Origin: Candidatus Merdivicinus intestinigallinarum
GTDB lineage: Bacteria; Bacillota; Clostridia; Oscillospirales; Ruminococcaceae
Direction of reading: 5' to 3'
Assembly (NCBI GenBank): GCA_018713335.1
Contig: DVOW01000004.1
Location: 1 to 45,357, forward strand
Length of the DNA: 45,357 bases
The position numbers and the translations under genes are program-made. Positions 29,710 to 38,905 of the stretch are shown here, piece after piece. The notes under the pieces were generated by a model that had not been told where the DNA came from, made no database searches, and saw nothing but the letters and a program-made list of their open reading frames with translations. Position 1 is the stretch's first letter, and every line of letters starts with the position of its first letter.

Positions 29710-31896
29710 TTACTGTACAGCTTTCAAATGGATCAGCACGCTTTCCCCGTCACAGTAATTGCGGCTTAAATTTAAACCGGCGTTCATCAGGGTGTCGCCG
29801 GACAGAACGCGGCCGGCGGATTCGTCCAGGTACTTTTTCCGGGGGTCCAGGCCAGCCAAACGCAGGTAGCTGTTGAAGTTCACCCGGGTCCGGGGGACGA
29901 TAAAGGTCACCAGAGCTTCGGACTTGTCCGGGGAAACGCTCATCCAGGCGCAGCGGTTCTCGCTTTCAAAGGGGCTTAAAAGCCGGTAGAAATCGCCGCC
30001 CTGGACTAACGGCGCGTAAGCGTGATACTGGGCCACCTGCTTTTTCACCAGTTCCTTTTCTTCGGCGGTGAGCTTGGTCAGATCCAGCTCGTAGCCGAAG
30101 GCCCCGGCCATGGCCACATTGCCCCGGGTTTCAAAGCTGGTGACCCGGCCGGTCTGGTGGTTGGGCACCGCCGAAACATGGGCGCTGATGGAAGAAGGCG
30201 GATAAACAAAGGAGGTGCCGTACTGGATGCGGCAGCGCTCCATGGCGTCGGTGTCGTCGCTGGTCCAGATCTGGGGGGAATAGCAGAGCATGGCCGGGTC
30301 GAACCGTCCGCCGCCGCCGGAGCAGCCCTCAAACAGCACATGGGGATAGGCGGAGGTGAGGCGGTCAAGGAGGCTGTAAAGCCCCAGGACATACCGGTGG
30401 AAGGTTTCTTTCCGGCGTTCGGGGGGGAGTTTCGCGCTGGCGGCCTCGGTCAGGTTCCGGTTAAAGTCCCACTTGACATAGGCGATGTTTGCGCTGGAAA
30501 GGATGGCCGAAATGGCGTCGAACAGGTAATCCTGCACGTCCTTCCGGGTCATGTCCAGCACATACTGGTTCCGGGCAATGGAAGGCTCCCGTCCGGGGGC
30601 GCAGAGGGTCCAGTCCGGATGCTCCCGGTAAAGCTCCGAGTCCGGGGAGATCATTTCCGGCTCAAACCAGATGCCGAACTTGAGCCCCAGGGCGTTGACC
30701 TTTTCCACCAGGGGTTTCAAGCCGCCCTTGAGCTTTTCCTCGTTGACGAACCAGTCACCCAGGGAGGAACGGTCATCGTTCCGCTTGCCGAACCAGCCGT
30801 CGTCCATGACCAGCATTTCAATGCCCAGTTCCGCCGCGTCTTTGGCAATGGCCAGCAGCTTTTGCTCGTCAAAGTCAAAATAGGTTCCTTCCCAGTTGTT
30901 GACCAGGATGGGCCGGATTTTTTCCTTCCATTCCCCCCGGCAGAGATGGCTCCGGTAGAGCTTGTGGTAGGTCCGGGACATACCGCCCAGGCCTTCATTG
31001 GAGTAAACCAGCACCGCTTCCGGCGTGGTGAATCTTTCGCCGGGGTTCAAGGTCCAGGCAAAGTCAATGGGGTTGACGCCCATGACCAGGCGGGTGGTCT
31101 CCAAGGCGTCGCACTCCGCTTCTATGGCGAAATTCCCGCTGTAAACAAGGCTTGCGCCGTAGGCTTCCCCGGTGGTTTCGGTGGCGGAATGGGAAACCAG
31201 GGCGGCGAAGGGATTGTGGGCGTGGCTGGAGGAACCCCGCTTGCTGGCCACAGTGCGGATGTCGTGGGTCAGGGGCGCGCGGCAGACCTGGCGCTCGCCC
31301 GCCCACTGGCCGTAAAGGTGCACCATGTCAAAATCCATGGTGGGGAAGTCCAGGGCGGCGCTGGCGGCCTTCTCAATAACAAAGGGGGTGGAGCCGCCGT
31401 TGCGGATGACCGCTGCCCGGGTGATGGCGCTGTAATTGTCCAGGACGCCGTACAGCAGATGAACTTCCGCCCCGGTCAGAGGATCCTCCATGAGGATATC
31501 CAGGGTTTCCGCCTCGTTTTCGTCAGCGTAAACGGCGGGAAGCCCTTCCAGGGCATATTTCCCCTTCTGAATGGCGTGGCTGCGGTACTGAAGGGAAGTG
31601 GCTGTGGAGCCGTTTTCCCCCAAAATGGACAGGGCGGACACCCGGTAGTCGCCGGTCCCGTTGACAGGGTATTCCTGGAAGGCTGTGTCCAAGGTGAAGG
31701 GGGAGTTGTCAGGCGGGTTGGGGCAGAAGGAAGCCATCTGTAAGGAGCTTTGCAGATAGAAAAGGTCGGTATCCGAGATTTTCGCCCCGTAATACAGGTG
31801 GAACAGGTACCCGTGGGAGTCGATGCAGAACGCGTAGCTGGACGAGCCGGCGTCCAGGCGGAAAACCTTCTTTTCCGCGTCAAAAAGAATCGGCAT
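29710..31896 (-). CDS. Alpha-galactosidase, family GH36
   Basis: A 728-residue cytoplasmic alpha-galactosidase that removes galactose from raffinose-type oligosaccharides or galactomannan fragments. It has the usual N-terminal beta-supersandwich, the TIM barrel and a C-terminal beta domain. The nucleophile is Asp about 477 in IAYVKWDFNRN and the acid/base is the Asp near 547 in IWTSDDTDAMER. EGCSGGGGRFDPAMLCYSPQ is the GH36 signature. The start at 31896 (MPILFDAEKK) has AAGGA upstream and gives the length typical of the family. It is first in an operon with the kinase, the unknown protein and the frameshifted membrane protein. Confidence 0.93.
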   Translation of the reverse strand: MPILFDAEKKVFRLDAGSSSYAFCIDSHGYLFHLYYGAKISDTDLFYLQSSLQMASFCPNPPDNSPFTLDTAFQEYPVNGTGDYRVSALSILGENGSTATSLQYRSHAIQKGKYALEGLPAVYADENEAETLDILMEDPLTGAEVHLLYGVLDNYSAITRAAVIRNGGSTPFVIEKAASAALDFPTMDFDMVHLYGQWAGERQVCRAPLTHDIRTVASKRGSSSHAHNPFAALVSHSATETTGEAYGASLVYSGNFAIEAECDALETTRLVMGVNPIDFAWTLNPGERFTTPEAVLVYSNEGLGGMSRTYHKLYRSHLCRGEWKEKIRPILVNNWEGTYFDFDEQKLLAIAKDAAELGIEMLVMDDGWFGKRNDDRSSLGDWFVNEEKLKGGLKPLVEKVNALGLKFGIWFEPEMISPDSELYREHPDWTLCAPGREPSIARNQYVLDMTRKDVQDYLFDAISAILSSANIAYVKWDFNRNLTEAASAKLPPERRKETFHRYVLGLYSLLDRLTSAYPHVLFEGCSGGGGRFDPAMLCYSPQIWTSDDTDAMERCRIQYGTSFVYPPSSISAHVSAVPNHQTGRVTSFETRGNVAMAGAFGYELDLTKLTAEEKELVKKQVAQYHAYAPLVQGGDFYRLLSPFESENRCAWMSVSPDKSEALVTFIVPRTRVNFNSYLRLAGLDPRKKYLDESAGRVLSGDTLMNAGLNLSRNYCDGESVLIHLKAVQ

Positions 31897-31937
31897 AGAA
31901 TCATCCTTTCCAGGCCAGTATGCTGGCGTTTGGTTTG

Positions 31938-31966
31938 ATTCTAGCACAGATTTTCCCATTTTACAA
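31938..31966 (-). promoter_or_regulatory. Promoter of the alpha-galactosidase operon
   Basis: On the minus strand: TTGTAA (31966-31961), 17 bases, TAGAAT (31943-31938), about 42 bases before the start codon. AACCGGTT (31965-31972), a palindrome at the -35 box, and a related CCGGTTGG near 32009 are possible regulator sites between the two divergent promoters. Confidence 0.6.
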
Positions 31967-32040
31967 CCGGTTTTCCTTCCTTTGCAGGAAAACTCCATGT
32001 TTGCGGCAAATCCGGTTGGAAAATTTGCCAATTTAAGACC

Positions 32041-32069
32041 TTGCAAAGGGGGGATTTTTGCTGTATCAT
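32041..32069 (+). promoter_or_regulatory. Promoter of the rhamnose operon
   Basis: TTGCAA (32041-32046), 17 bases, TATCAT (32064-32069). The inverted pair GCAAAT/ATTTGC (about 32003-32025) lies just upstream and may be an operator. The leader is about 80 bases long before the rhaB start. Confidence 0.6.
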
Positions 32070-32156
32070 AAAAACAGCGAACCTCCTGAAACGTTTTGTG
32101 GGAACCGAGTACCTTTTGCGCACCCTGAAAACCTGTATACAGAAAAGAGGGAACCA

Positions 32157-33581
32157 ATGATGGAAAGACGCTATACACTGGCTGTGGATATCGGCGCGTC
32201 CAGCGGCCGCCACATTTTGGGCTCCGTCCAGGACGGGAAAATCGTCTTGGAGGAGGTCTACCGCTTTGAAAACGGCGTTTCGGAAAAAAACGGCCATCTC
32301 TGCTGGGATTTTGAACGGCTCTTTGCAGAGATCATAAACGGCATGAAACGCTGCAAGGAACTGGGGAAGGTCCCGTCCTCCATGGGCATCGACACCTGGG
32401 GCGTGGATTTCGTCCTGCTGGATCAGGATGAGAAGGTGCTGGGGGACACGGTTGCCTACCGGGATCCCCGCACCGCCGGCATGGACGCGGAAGTGTCCAA
32501 AATCATCTCTATGGAGGAGCTTTACGCCCGCACCGGCATCCAGAAGCAGAGCTTCAACACCATTTACCAGCTGATGGCGGTAAAAAAGGAGCATCCGGAA
32601 TACTTAGCGCGGGCCAAGCGTTTTTTGATGACTCCGGAATATTTCCATTACCTGCTGACCGGCGTGGGCATGAACGAGTATACCCTGGCCACCACCACCC
32701 AGCTGGTCAACGCCAAAGCGAAAACCTGGGACCGGGAACTGATGGCCATGCTGGGCCTGCCGGAGGAAATCTTTGGGGAACTGAACCTCCCCGGCACAGA
32801 GGTTGGGAGCCTTCTGCCGGAAATCGCCAAAGAGGTGGGGTTTGACTGCAAGGTCGTCCTGCCCGGCACCCACGACACCGCTTCCGCTGTGCTGGCTGTG
32901 CCCAAATCCCAGGAAAACGCCATGTACATCAGCTCCGGCACCTGGTCCTTGATCGGCGTGGAGCGCATGGAACCGGACTGCTCGGAGCAGAGCCGCACCC
33001 TCAATTTCACCAACGAGGGCGGCTACGGGTACCGCTTCCGTTACCTGAAAAACATTATGGGCCTCTGGATGATCCAGTCTGTCCGCCGGGAATTTAAAGC
33101 CCAGGGCATCCAGTACAGCTTCGACGACCTCTGCGACCTGGCCATTAAAGCGGGGGATTTCCCCTCCCGGGTGGATGTGTCCGACGAATGCTTCCTGGCC
33201 CCCAAGAGCATGATCGCCGAGGTGAAGGATTTCTGCGCCCGCACCGGCCAGAAGGTCCCCGCGAACAACGAAGAGCTCATGGCCTGCATTTACCAGAGCC
33301 TGGCGGAAGGCTACCGCAAGGCTGTCCGGGAAATGGAGGAGGTCGTGGGGATCTCCGTCCCATGCATCCACATTGTGGGCGGCGGCAGCAAGGACTGGTA
33401 CTTAAATGAGCTGACCGCTAAGGTCACCGGCAAGACGGTTTATTCCGGCCCGTCCGAGGCGACCGCCCTGGGCAACATCCTGGCCCAGATGATCGCCGCC
33501 GGGGAATACTCCGGGGTAGAGGACGCCCGGAAAGCGGTGGCGGCGTCCTTTGCCGTCAAGGAGATCCGTCCCCAGCCTTAA
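32157..33581 (+). CDS. rhaB: L-rhamnulokinase
   Basis: A 474-residue FGGY-family sugar kinase that phosphorylates L-rhamnulose at C1. The start [17 protein letters not shown] is the ATP-binding signature of RhaB, and [27 protein letters not shown] and [12 protein letters not shown] are typical for the enzyme. [17 protein letters not shown] is the C-terminal FGGY signature region. ATG 32157 and ATG 32160 are both possible with AGAGGG upstream. It is first in the order rhaB-rhaA-rhaD and divergent from the alpha-galactosidase operon. No rhaR/S-type regulator or transporter is in the window. Confidence 0.95.
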   Translation: MMERRYTLAVDIGASSGRHILGSVQDGKIVLEEVYRFENGVSEKNGHLCWDFERLFAEIINGMKRCKELGKVPSSMGIDTWGVDFVLLDQDEKVLGDTVAYRDPRTAGMDAEVSKIISMEELYARTGIQKQSFNTIYQLMAVKKEHPEYLARAKRFLMTPEYFHYLLTGVGMNEYTLATTTQLVNAKAKTWDRELMAMLGLPEEIFGELNLPGTEVGSLLPEIAKEVGFDCKVVLPGTHDTASAVLAVPKSQENAMYISSGTWSLIGVERMEPDCSEQSRTLNFTNEGGYGYRFRYLKNIMGLWMIQSVRREFKAQGIQYSFDDLCDLAIKAGDFPSRVDVSDECFLAPKSMIAEVKDFCARTGQKVPANNEELMACIYQSLAEGYRKAVREMEEVVGISVPCIHIVGGGSKDWYLNELTAKVTGKTVYSGPSEATALGNILAQMIAAGEYSGVEDARKAVAASFAVKEIRPQP

Positions 33582-33621
33582 ATTTGTTTTGATAATTCCG
33601 CATAAAAGGAGGCAGCACGTT

Positions 33622-34863
33622 ATGTCCAATTATTATCAGTACGCCAAGGAGCTTTACGCGGGGCAGGGCATTGATACCGAGGAAGCCCTCAAGAAGCTCT
33701 CGGATGTCAAAATTTCCATGCACTGCTGGCAGGGGGACGATGTCGCCGGCTTTGAAAATGCCGGCGAGCTGTCCGGCGGCATTGCCGCCACCGGCAACCA
33801 TCCCGGGAAAGCCCGGAATTTTCAGGAGCTGACCGCCGATCTGGACGAAGCCTTCCGCATGATTCCCGGCCGCCACAAAGTAAATCTCCACGCCAGCTAC
33901 GCCGTCACCGGCCGGGGTGTGGACCGGGACGCCCTGGCTCCCGAGGATTTCAAGGCCTGGGTGGATTACGCCAAGGAACGGGGCCTGGGGCTGGATTTTA
34001 ACCCCACTCTGTTCTCCCATCCCAAGGCTGCCGACAGCCTGACCCTTTCAAGCCCCGACCCGGCCATCCGGAAATTCTGGATCGACCACTGCAAATGCTC
34101 CCGGAAAATCGCCGAGAGCTTCGGCAAGGAGCTGGGCCAGCCTGCCCTCAATAACATTTGGATCCCCGACGGCTACAAGGAAGTCCCCGCCGACCGTTTA
34201 GGGCCCCGGATGCGCCTGAAGGAATCTCTGGACGAAATCTTCTCCGAAAAGCTGGACGGTTCCGTCCTTTACGATTCCGTGGAGTCCAAGGTCTTCGGCC
34301 TGGGGCTGGAAGCCTATACCGTCGGTTCCCATGAGTTCTACATGAACTATGCCGCCAAAAACGGCGTCCTCTGCCTGCTGGACAACGGCCATTACCACCC
34401 CACGGAGATGGTTTCGGATAAAATTCCTTCCCTGCTCCTGTTTTCCGAAAAACTGGCCCTCCATGTAACCCGGCCAATGCGCTGGGACTCCGACCATGTG
34501 GTCCGGCTGGACGACGAGCTCCGGGAAATCGCCAACGAGATCGTCCGCTGCGGCGCGCTGGACCGGGTGTTCATCGGCCTGGACTATTTCGACGCCAGCT
34601 TAAACCGGGTGGCCGCCTGGGTCATCGGCATGCGGAATATGCAGAAAGCCCTCCTGTCCGCCCTGCTGACCCCCCACGCCAAGATTAAGGCCTTCCAGGA
34701 CGAAGGGGACGTCACCTCCCTGCTGGCCCTTCAGGAGGAGCTGAAAACCTATCCTATGGCCGCCGTGTGGGATGAGTTCTGCGCCCGGAACAATGTGCCC
34801 TTGCGGGAGAACTGGCTTGCAGAGGTGCAGAAATACGAGAAGGATGTTTTGCTGAAGCGCTGA
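33622..34863 (+). CDS. rhaA: L-rhamnose isomerase
   Basis: A 413-residue metal-dependent isomerase that converts L-rhamnose to L-rhamnulose. It is a TIM-barrel enzyme with [15 protein letters not shown] near the N terminus, [24 protein letters not shown]-like [24 protein letters not shown] and [19 protein letters not shown], all characteristic of RhaA. The metal-site Glu, Asp and His lie in the last of these and in [16 protein letters not shown] precedes ATG 33622, 40 bases after rhaB. The third gene is separated by a 340-base gap filled with the multi-hairpin element. Confidence 0.95.
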   Translation: MSNYYQYAKELYAGQGIDTEEALKKLSDVKISMHCWQGDDVAGFENAGELSGGIAATGNHPGKARNFQELTADLDEAFRMIPGRHKVNLHASYAVTGRGVDRDALAPEDFKAWVDYAKERGLGLDFNPTLFSHPKAADSLTLSSPDPAIRKFWIDHCKCSRKIAESFGKELGQPALNNIWIPDGYKEVPADRLGPRMRLKESLDEIFSEKLDGSVLYDSVESKVFGLGLEAYTVGSHEFYMNYAAKNGVLCLLDNGHYHPTEMVSDKIPSLLLFSEKLALHVTRPMRWDSDHVVRLDDELREIANEIVRCGALDRVFIGLDYFDASLNRVAAWVIGMRNMQKALLSALLTPHAKIKAFQDEGDVTSLLALQEELKTYPMAAVWDEFCARNNVPLRENWLAEVQKYEKDVLLKR

Positions 34864-34870
34864 CATTATT

Positions 34871-35132
34871 TGGTACAGTAGAATAAGGACAACCGCATAG
34901 TTTTGCTTTCGCAAATAAACCGCAGAGAGTATTTTAGGAGATTCTAAACTTGGATTTTGTCTACAAAATCCAAGCGGCGGGTCATCGCCGGGCGGTCTGC
35001 GGACCGCCTCTTTTTCTGATAATTCGCGCCCGAGGCGCGAAGAGTAGGATTCCGCTCGCTGCGGCGATCGGCCAAGGACTCCGTCCTTTGGAATCCTGCC
35101 ACCTTTTGAAAAAGGTGGACGAAAACTTTCAG
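34871..35132 (-). repeat. Multi-hairpin intergenic element, copy 2 (inverted)
   Basis: About 262 bp between rhaA and rhaD, aligning along its whole length with the element at 21184-21440 when read on the minus strand. Its hairpins are at 34902-34915 (TTTGC/GCAAA), 34949-34974 (12-bp arms, CTTGGATTTTGT), 34975-34990 (CGGCG/CGCCG), 34991-35008 (GGCGGTC/GACCGCC), 35023-35041 (TTCGCGCC/GGCGCGAA), about 35054-35069 (imperfect), 35072-35091 (imperfect) and 35099-35118 (CCACCTTTT/AAAAGGTGG). No coding sequence and no clear terminator T-run are seen, so rhaD may still be co-transcribed with rhaA. Confidence 0.85.
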
Positions 35133-35203
35133 ATAATCCCGTTAGGGTAGGTTTCTTTCTTATTCTCCCCAAAAATTACAACCAGAAAGAGGAATCATCT
35201 ACC

Positions 35204-36025
35204 ATGGATATTTTAAAAGAATCGTTTATGCAGGGCTTTATCCGCCTGACTGACGACGCCTTCCGCAAGGGCTGGCACGAGCGCAACGGCGGCAACTATT
35301 CCTACCGCATGAAGCCCGAGGAAGCCGACGCGGTAAAAGCCGCCTTCTCCTATGAACGGGAGTGGCAGGACATCGGCGTGGAAGTCAAAAACCTGGCCGG
35401 GGAATATTTCCTGGTGACCGGCTCCGGGAAATATATGCGCAACGTGATCCTGGACCCGGCCGCCAACCTCTGCATCGTGGAAATCGACGGAACCGGCACA
35501 AAGTTCCGCATCGTCTGGGGCCTGACCCAGGGCGGCCGTCCCACCAGCGAACTGCCCACCCATTTGATGAACCATTTCATTAAAAAGGAGCTGACCGGCG
35601 GCAAACACCGTGTCATCCTCCACGCCCACACGACAAACGTCATCGCCCTGACCTTTGTTCTGCCTTTAAAGGACGAGGTGTTCACCCGGGAGCTGTGGGA
35701 AATGGCAACGGAGTGCCCGGTGGTGTTCCCGGAAGGCGTGGGCGTGGTGCCCTGGATGGTGCCCGGCGGCCGGGATATCGCTCTGGCAACGGCGGAGCTG
35801 ATGAAACAGTACAATGTGGCAATTTGGGCCCACCACGGCATTTTCTGTTCCGGCGCGGACTTCGACGAAACCTTCGGTCTCATGGACACCGTGGAAAAAT
35901 CCGCGGAGATCCTGGTAAAAGTCCTGTCCATGGGCGGCAAGCGCCAGACCATCACCGCCCAGAATTTCCGGGACCTGGCGGTGGATTTCAAAGTGACTCT
36001 CCCGGAAAAATTCCTGCAGGAATAA
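35204..36025 (+). CDS. rhaD: L-rhamnulose-1-phosphate aldolase
   Basis: A 273-residue class II aldolase (AraD/FucA family) that splits L-rhamnulose 1-phosphate to dihydroxyacetone phosphate and L-lactaldehyde. The zinc ligands are HAHTTN (two His, around 148-150) and the His in WAHHGIFCSG. ERNGGNYSYR and LVTGSGKYMRN form the phosphate site. It completes the rhaBAD pathway. The ATG 35204 has AGAAAGAGGAA upstream. An intrinsic terminator follows within 20 bases. Confidence 0.95.
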   Translation: MDILKESFMQGFIRLTDDAFRKGWHERNGGNYSYRMKPEEADAVKAAFSYEREWQDIGVEVKNLAGEYFLVTGSGKYMRNVILDPAANLCIVEIDGTGTKFRIVWGLTQGGRPTSELPTHLMNHFIKKELTGGKHRVILHAHTTNVIALTFVLPLKDEVFTRELWEMATECPVVFPEGVGVVPWMVPGGRDIALATAELMKQYNVAIWAHHGIFCSGADFDETFGLMDTVEKSAEILVKVLSMGGKRQTITAQNFRDLAVDFKVTLPEKFLQE

Positions 36026-36043
36026 GTTTCGCAATCGAACAGA

Positions 36044-36075
36044 AGGCAGCCCCTTTTTGGGGGCTGTCTTTTTTT
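36044..36075 (+). terminator. Intrinsic terminator after rhaD
   Basis: GGCAGCCCC (36045-36053), loop of five T, GGGGGCTGTC (36059-36068), then seven T. This marks the end of the rhamnose operon. Confidence 0.92.
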
Positions 36076-36114
36076 ATGCAAAAAACTTAAAAATTTTCTC
36101 TCAAAAGGGCGTTT

Positions 36115-36147
36115 TGTGACCGCCGTGTGACCAGCGTGTGCTATAGT
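36115..36147 (+). promoter_or_regulatory. Promoter with 11-bp direct repeats
   Basis: TGTGACC at 36115-36121 and again at 36126-36132, with TGTG at 36137, form direct repeats with an 11-base period. The -10 box TATAGT is at 36142-36147. There is no -35 consensus at the normal distance. Direct repeats of 10-11 bases beside a -10 box are typical for OmpR/PhoB-type response regulators, so activation by such a protein is likely. The surface protein gene starts 66 bases later. Confidence 0.55.
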
Positions 36148-36212
36148 ATAGGTATAGCCCGGAAGGGCAGCGCAAAAACCGAATGGTAAAAATGAAATGG
36201 AGGCGTTTGAGA

Positions 36213-38564
36213 ATGAAATTCAAGAAGATTCTTGGCTTAGCCTTGTCGGCGGCCATGGCGGTATCAGCCGTTGGGCCGTGGACTGGCGTGACCGCGCTCG
36301 CGGCGGATTATCCGGAAACGGATAAAGAACTGGATGTTTACATGAATCCCAATAATTACGGTAAAGGCGGATATTTCGTACATGAGGTAGATCAGGTAGG
36401 TGATCCGTGTACAGGTAGCGAAGGCTATTTTTATGAAGACGAAATGTATACAGAACCTGAACATCATTATGTTGTGACGGAATATACAAGTAATCCCGGT
36501 GAACTTGTGTATGTACGTTGTGACAAATATCAAGAATGGGGCGGACCGGAAGAGCCAGAACAAACACAGTGTAATGGACATAATTACAAATACATTGTGT
36601 GCGATGATGATAATCAGGGACATGAGGAAATTTTTAATCCGCAAGGCAAAATTTACTGTGACGGCGAGTGCAACAAAACTACGTCTTTTAAGGATGCAGA
36701 AGGTAACACCTTTACCCCTCCTGAAACAGTAATAGGAAAAAATAACGTCAGATACACTTTTGGGTGTGAGAAACATTCTGACACCAATTCCGTAACTTGG
36801 CAGGGTAATACGGTTTACTTCCACTACGTTGCTGATGAAGGTGGAAGTACCGAAACTCCCCCTAAAGAAGATGAAATTAAGAATCTTTTGCGGGGTAAAT
36901 TGAAACTGGCAGTAAATTGTGAGAATAATCACGATTCAACAATTTATGGAGCTGTTATAAATGATATTTCCGTTGGTGATATTACGTTTGTGGAGGAAAA
37001 TCATTATACTGCTATAGTAACTTATACAGATAAATGGAGTAACTTAATCGGTAATTACAAGAAAGAACATGGACTAGAAGCTCCTGATTTTGTATTGGGT
37101 GAGCAAACAGGCCCTGAAACGGTTACTATTCACGTTAATAAGGTAGACGGTGAGTGGGTGCTTGAGGAAGAGTCTGTAACGTTCCATGTAAACTTTGAGT
37201 GCACAAAGAATGGAAGTACGGAACCTGAAACCTACACGATAAAATATGAAGTTGTTGGCGATATTCGCCCTGATGTAACCATCCCGGCCGATGTTGAGGG
37301 TGTAGCGGGCACTGAAATTCACCTTCAGTATCCAAATTATGTTCCCGGCTATACCTTCCAAGGCTGGTACACGGATGAAGCATGCACTGTTACTGCAAAA
37401 GATCCATACACTATCATTGGCGATGCGACCCTGTATTGCAAATGGACAAAGAACGATGACTCTGGTGAAGGCGGCGAAGGTGAAGCAGACAGTTATATCA
37501 TGCGTTTTGTGGACACCGAAGGTAACCAGCTGAATGTATCGGATATTCGGTTTGACATTCCGCAAGGCGATGAACTGACGGATGGTGCACTGAATTTCAT
37601 TCGCAGCCAAGCGACTATTCCTGCTGGTTATACTTTTGTTGAGTATGATAAGAAGGATTTGAAAGACCACAATGTGGTTTACGCTGTTTATGAAAAAGAT
37701 GTAGATGCTGTTATTTATCAGTACAGTGTTTCTACCTATGTAGACGGCAAACTTATCAGCACTACTGGTATGAAGAAACAAACTGCTTCCACGCTGGATG
37801 TTTCCATTCCCAAAGGTGTAAACAACGCCCCCTTCTTCCGGATGAACGTAAACGGCAAGCCGAATCAGGATGCTGTTGCCGGTGGTTCGGTAACGGTTGT
37901 GCTGGATGAAGCAGAGCCTATGATGATTGGGCTTTACTATGAAACCGGCGAAAAACCAATTTATCCCGATGAGTGGCGGTACACCGTGCATTATGTGGAC
38001 GAAGCAACAGGGACAGAAATTGCGGCTTCTGAAACTGGAAGCGGAGCAGAACTGCCCAATCATCAGCTGACTGTTTCTATTAAGGATATCAGTGATTATA
38101 CCTTTGTCCGTGTTATGATGAATGATCAGCAGATTCTTCCTGATGCATCAAATGCGTATATTGCAACCCTTACTGATGCTGATTATATGAATGATGTTTA
38201 TGTCTTCTACAACAGGAACGCTGATTCTGGCGATGGCGGTAACACTGGTGGCGGTGATGGCGGTTTCCATCCGGTAAATCCCGGACGTCCCAGCCTGCCC
38301 GATCCCGAACCGATCGTAGATCCCGAAACCCCCTTGGCCCCCGGCGTTGACCAAGGAACTCCTTCCAACCCCGGCGCTGAGGATGCAATCCCCGGCGGTC
38401 CCTCTGCTGAAGAGGATATGCCTGAAGAGGAAACTCCCTTGTCTGATGGTTCCAACGCAGTGAAGGCTCCCCCTGAAACTGGCCGCAAACTTGCCGGCAG
38501 CCTGGCTCTCCTGGCCGGCGCAGCTGTGGTTGCAGCCGTTACCCTGAAAAAACGCGAAGACTGA
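36213..38564 (+). CDS. Large sortase-anchored surface protein with InlB B-type repeat
   Basis: A 783-residue secreted cell-wall protein. The signal peptide is KFKKILGLALSAAMAVSAVG, with cleavage near LAADYPE. After an acidic, Cys-containing N-terminal region, a Listeria-Bacteroides/InlB-B repeat is seen (GYTFQGWYTDEACTVTAKDP, about residue 380). Two MucBP-like segments follow (YIMRFVDTEGNQLN, WRYTVHYVDEATGTEI), then a Pro/Glu-rich linker. The C terminus is PPETG, a hydrophobic helix and KKRED, a variant of the LPxTG sorting signal. The middle of the gene is clearly richer in A+T than its neighbours, suggesting transfer or relaxed composition. ATG 36213 is favoured by GGAGG 9 bases upstream. 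Confidence 0.85.
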   Translation: MKFKKILGLALSAAMAVSAVGPWTGVTALAADYPETDKELDVYMNPNNYGKGGYFVHEVDQVGDPCTGSEGYFYEDEMYTEPEHHYVVTEYTSNPGELVYVRCDKYQEWGGPEEPEQTQCNGHNYKYIVCDDDNQGHEEIFNPQGKIYCDGECNKTTSFKDAEGNTFTPPETVIGKNNVRYTFGCEKHSDTNSVTWQGNTVYFHYVADEGGSTETPPKEDEIKNLLRGKLKLAVNCENNHDSTIYGAVINDISVGDITFVEENHYTAIVTYTDKWSNLIGNYKKEHGLEAPDFVLGEQTGPETVTIHVNKVDGEWVLEEESVTFHVNFECTKNGSTEPETYTIKYEVVGDIRPDVTIPADVEGVAGTEIHLQYPNYVPGYTFQGWYTDEACTVTAKDPYTIIGDATLYCKWTKNDDSGEGGEGEADSYIMRFVDTEGNQLNVSDIRFDIPQGDELTDGALNFIRSQATIPAGYTFVEYDKKDLKDHNVVYAVYEKDVDAVIYQYSVSTYVDGKLISTTGMKKQTASTLDVSIPKGVNNAPFFRMNVNGKPNQDAVAGGSVTVVLDEAEPMMIGLYYETGEKPIYPDEWRYTVHYVDEATGTEIAASETGSGAELPNHQLTVSIKDISDYTFVRVMMNDQQILPDASNAYIATLTDADYMNDVYVFYNRNADSGDGGNTGGGDGGFHPVNPGRPSLPDPEPIVDPETPLAPGVDQGTPSNPGAEDAIPGGPSAEEDMPEEETPLSDGSNAVKAPPETGRKLAGSLALLAGAAVVAAVTLKKRED

Positions 38565-38604
38565 TCCCCCCTAAGCCTGCCTTTTCGGCACGGCGCTTGA
38601 ACTG

Positions 38605-38636
38605 CCCGGCGCAGGCCCCCCTTGCGCCGGGTTTTT
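38605..38636 (+). terminator. Intrinsic terminator after the surface protein
   Basis: CCCGGCGCA (38605-38613), a 9-base loop, TGCGCCGGG (38623-38631), then five T. This is a perfect stem. Confidence 0.92.
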
Positions 38637-38667
38637 CATGTTTTCGGAGGAAATCTGAAAAAAAGGC

Positions 38668-38696
38668 TTGTCTTTTTGCCGAAAATGGTGTATAAT
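38668..38696 (+). promoter_or_regulatory. Promoter of the SRP RNA
   Basis: TTGTCT (38668-38673), 17 bases, TATAAT (38691-38696). The RNA would start about 38703. Confidence 0.85.
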
Positions 38697-38702
38697 AGAA
38701 AA

Positions 38703-38870
38703 GCGCTGGATGATCTCAGCGTGTGAACGTGCAATCTGACATACGAAGGAGTGGTCCTGCGCGATGAAGCACCGTGAACCATGTCAGGCGGGGAACCGAG
38801 CAGCATTAAGCGGATGTCTTCATGTGATGCAGATCAGCCTCCCCTTCGTATGTCCGGTTGCACGGTTTTA
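38703..38870 (+). ncRNA. ffs: Signal recognition particle RNA
   Basis: This is the RNA of the signal recognition particle, which with Ffh targets membrane proteins. The domain IV core is clear: TGAACCATGTCAGGC, CGG-GGAA-CCG with the GGAA tetraloop, then AGCAGCATTAAGCGG. The long central helix pairs GACATACGAAGG (38738-38749) with CCTTCGTATGTC (38843-38854), and CGTGCAA (38728-38734) with TTGCACG (38858-38864). A short 5' hairpin (CGCTG/CAGCG, about 38704-38721) stands where the Alu domain would be, much smaller than in Bacillus. Position directly before dnaX is the usual Firmicutes order. Ends are estimated from the promoter and the helix. Confidence 0.9.
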
Positions 38871-38905
38871 TTTCAAGTGCGGCCCGGGCAAAAAGGAGTG
38901 GTAGC

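Noticed and set aside
30022-31743. Plus-strand open frame of 573 codons opposite the GH36 gene
   Set aside because: Low-complexity Gly/Val/His-rich product with no motif; the minus-strand alpha-galactosidase has all catalytic residues.
36264-38063. Minus-strand frames opposite the surface protein gene
   Set aside because: No ribosome-binding sites and no known folds; the plus-strand protein has a signal peptide, repeats and a sorting signal.
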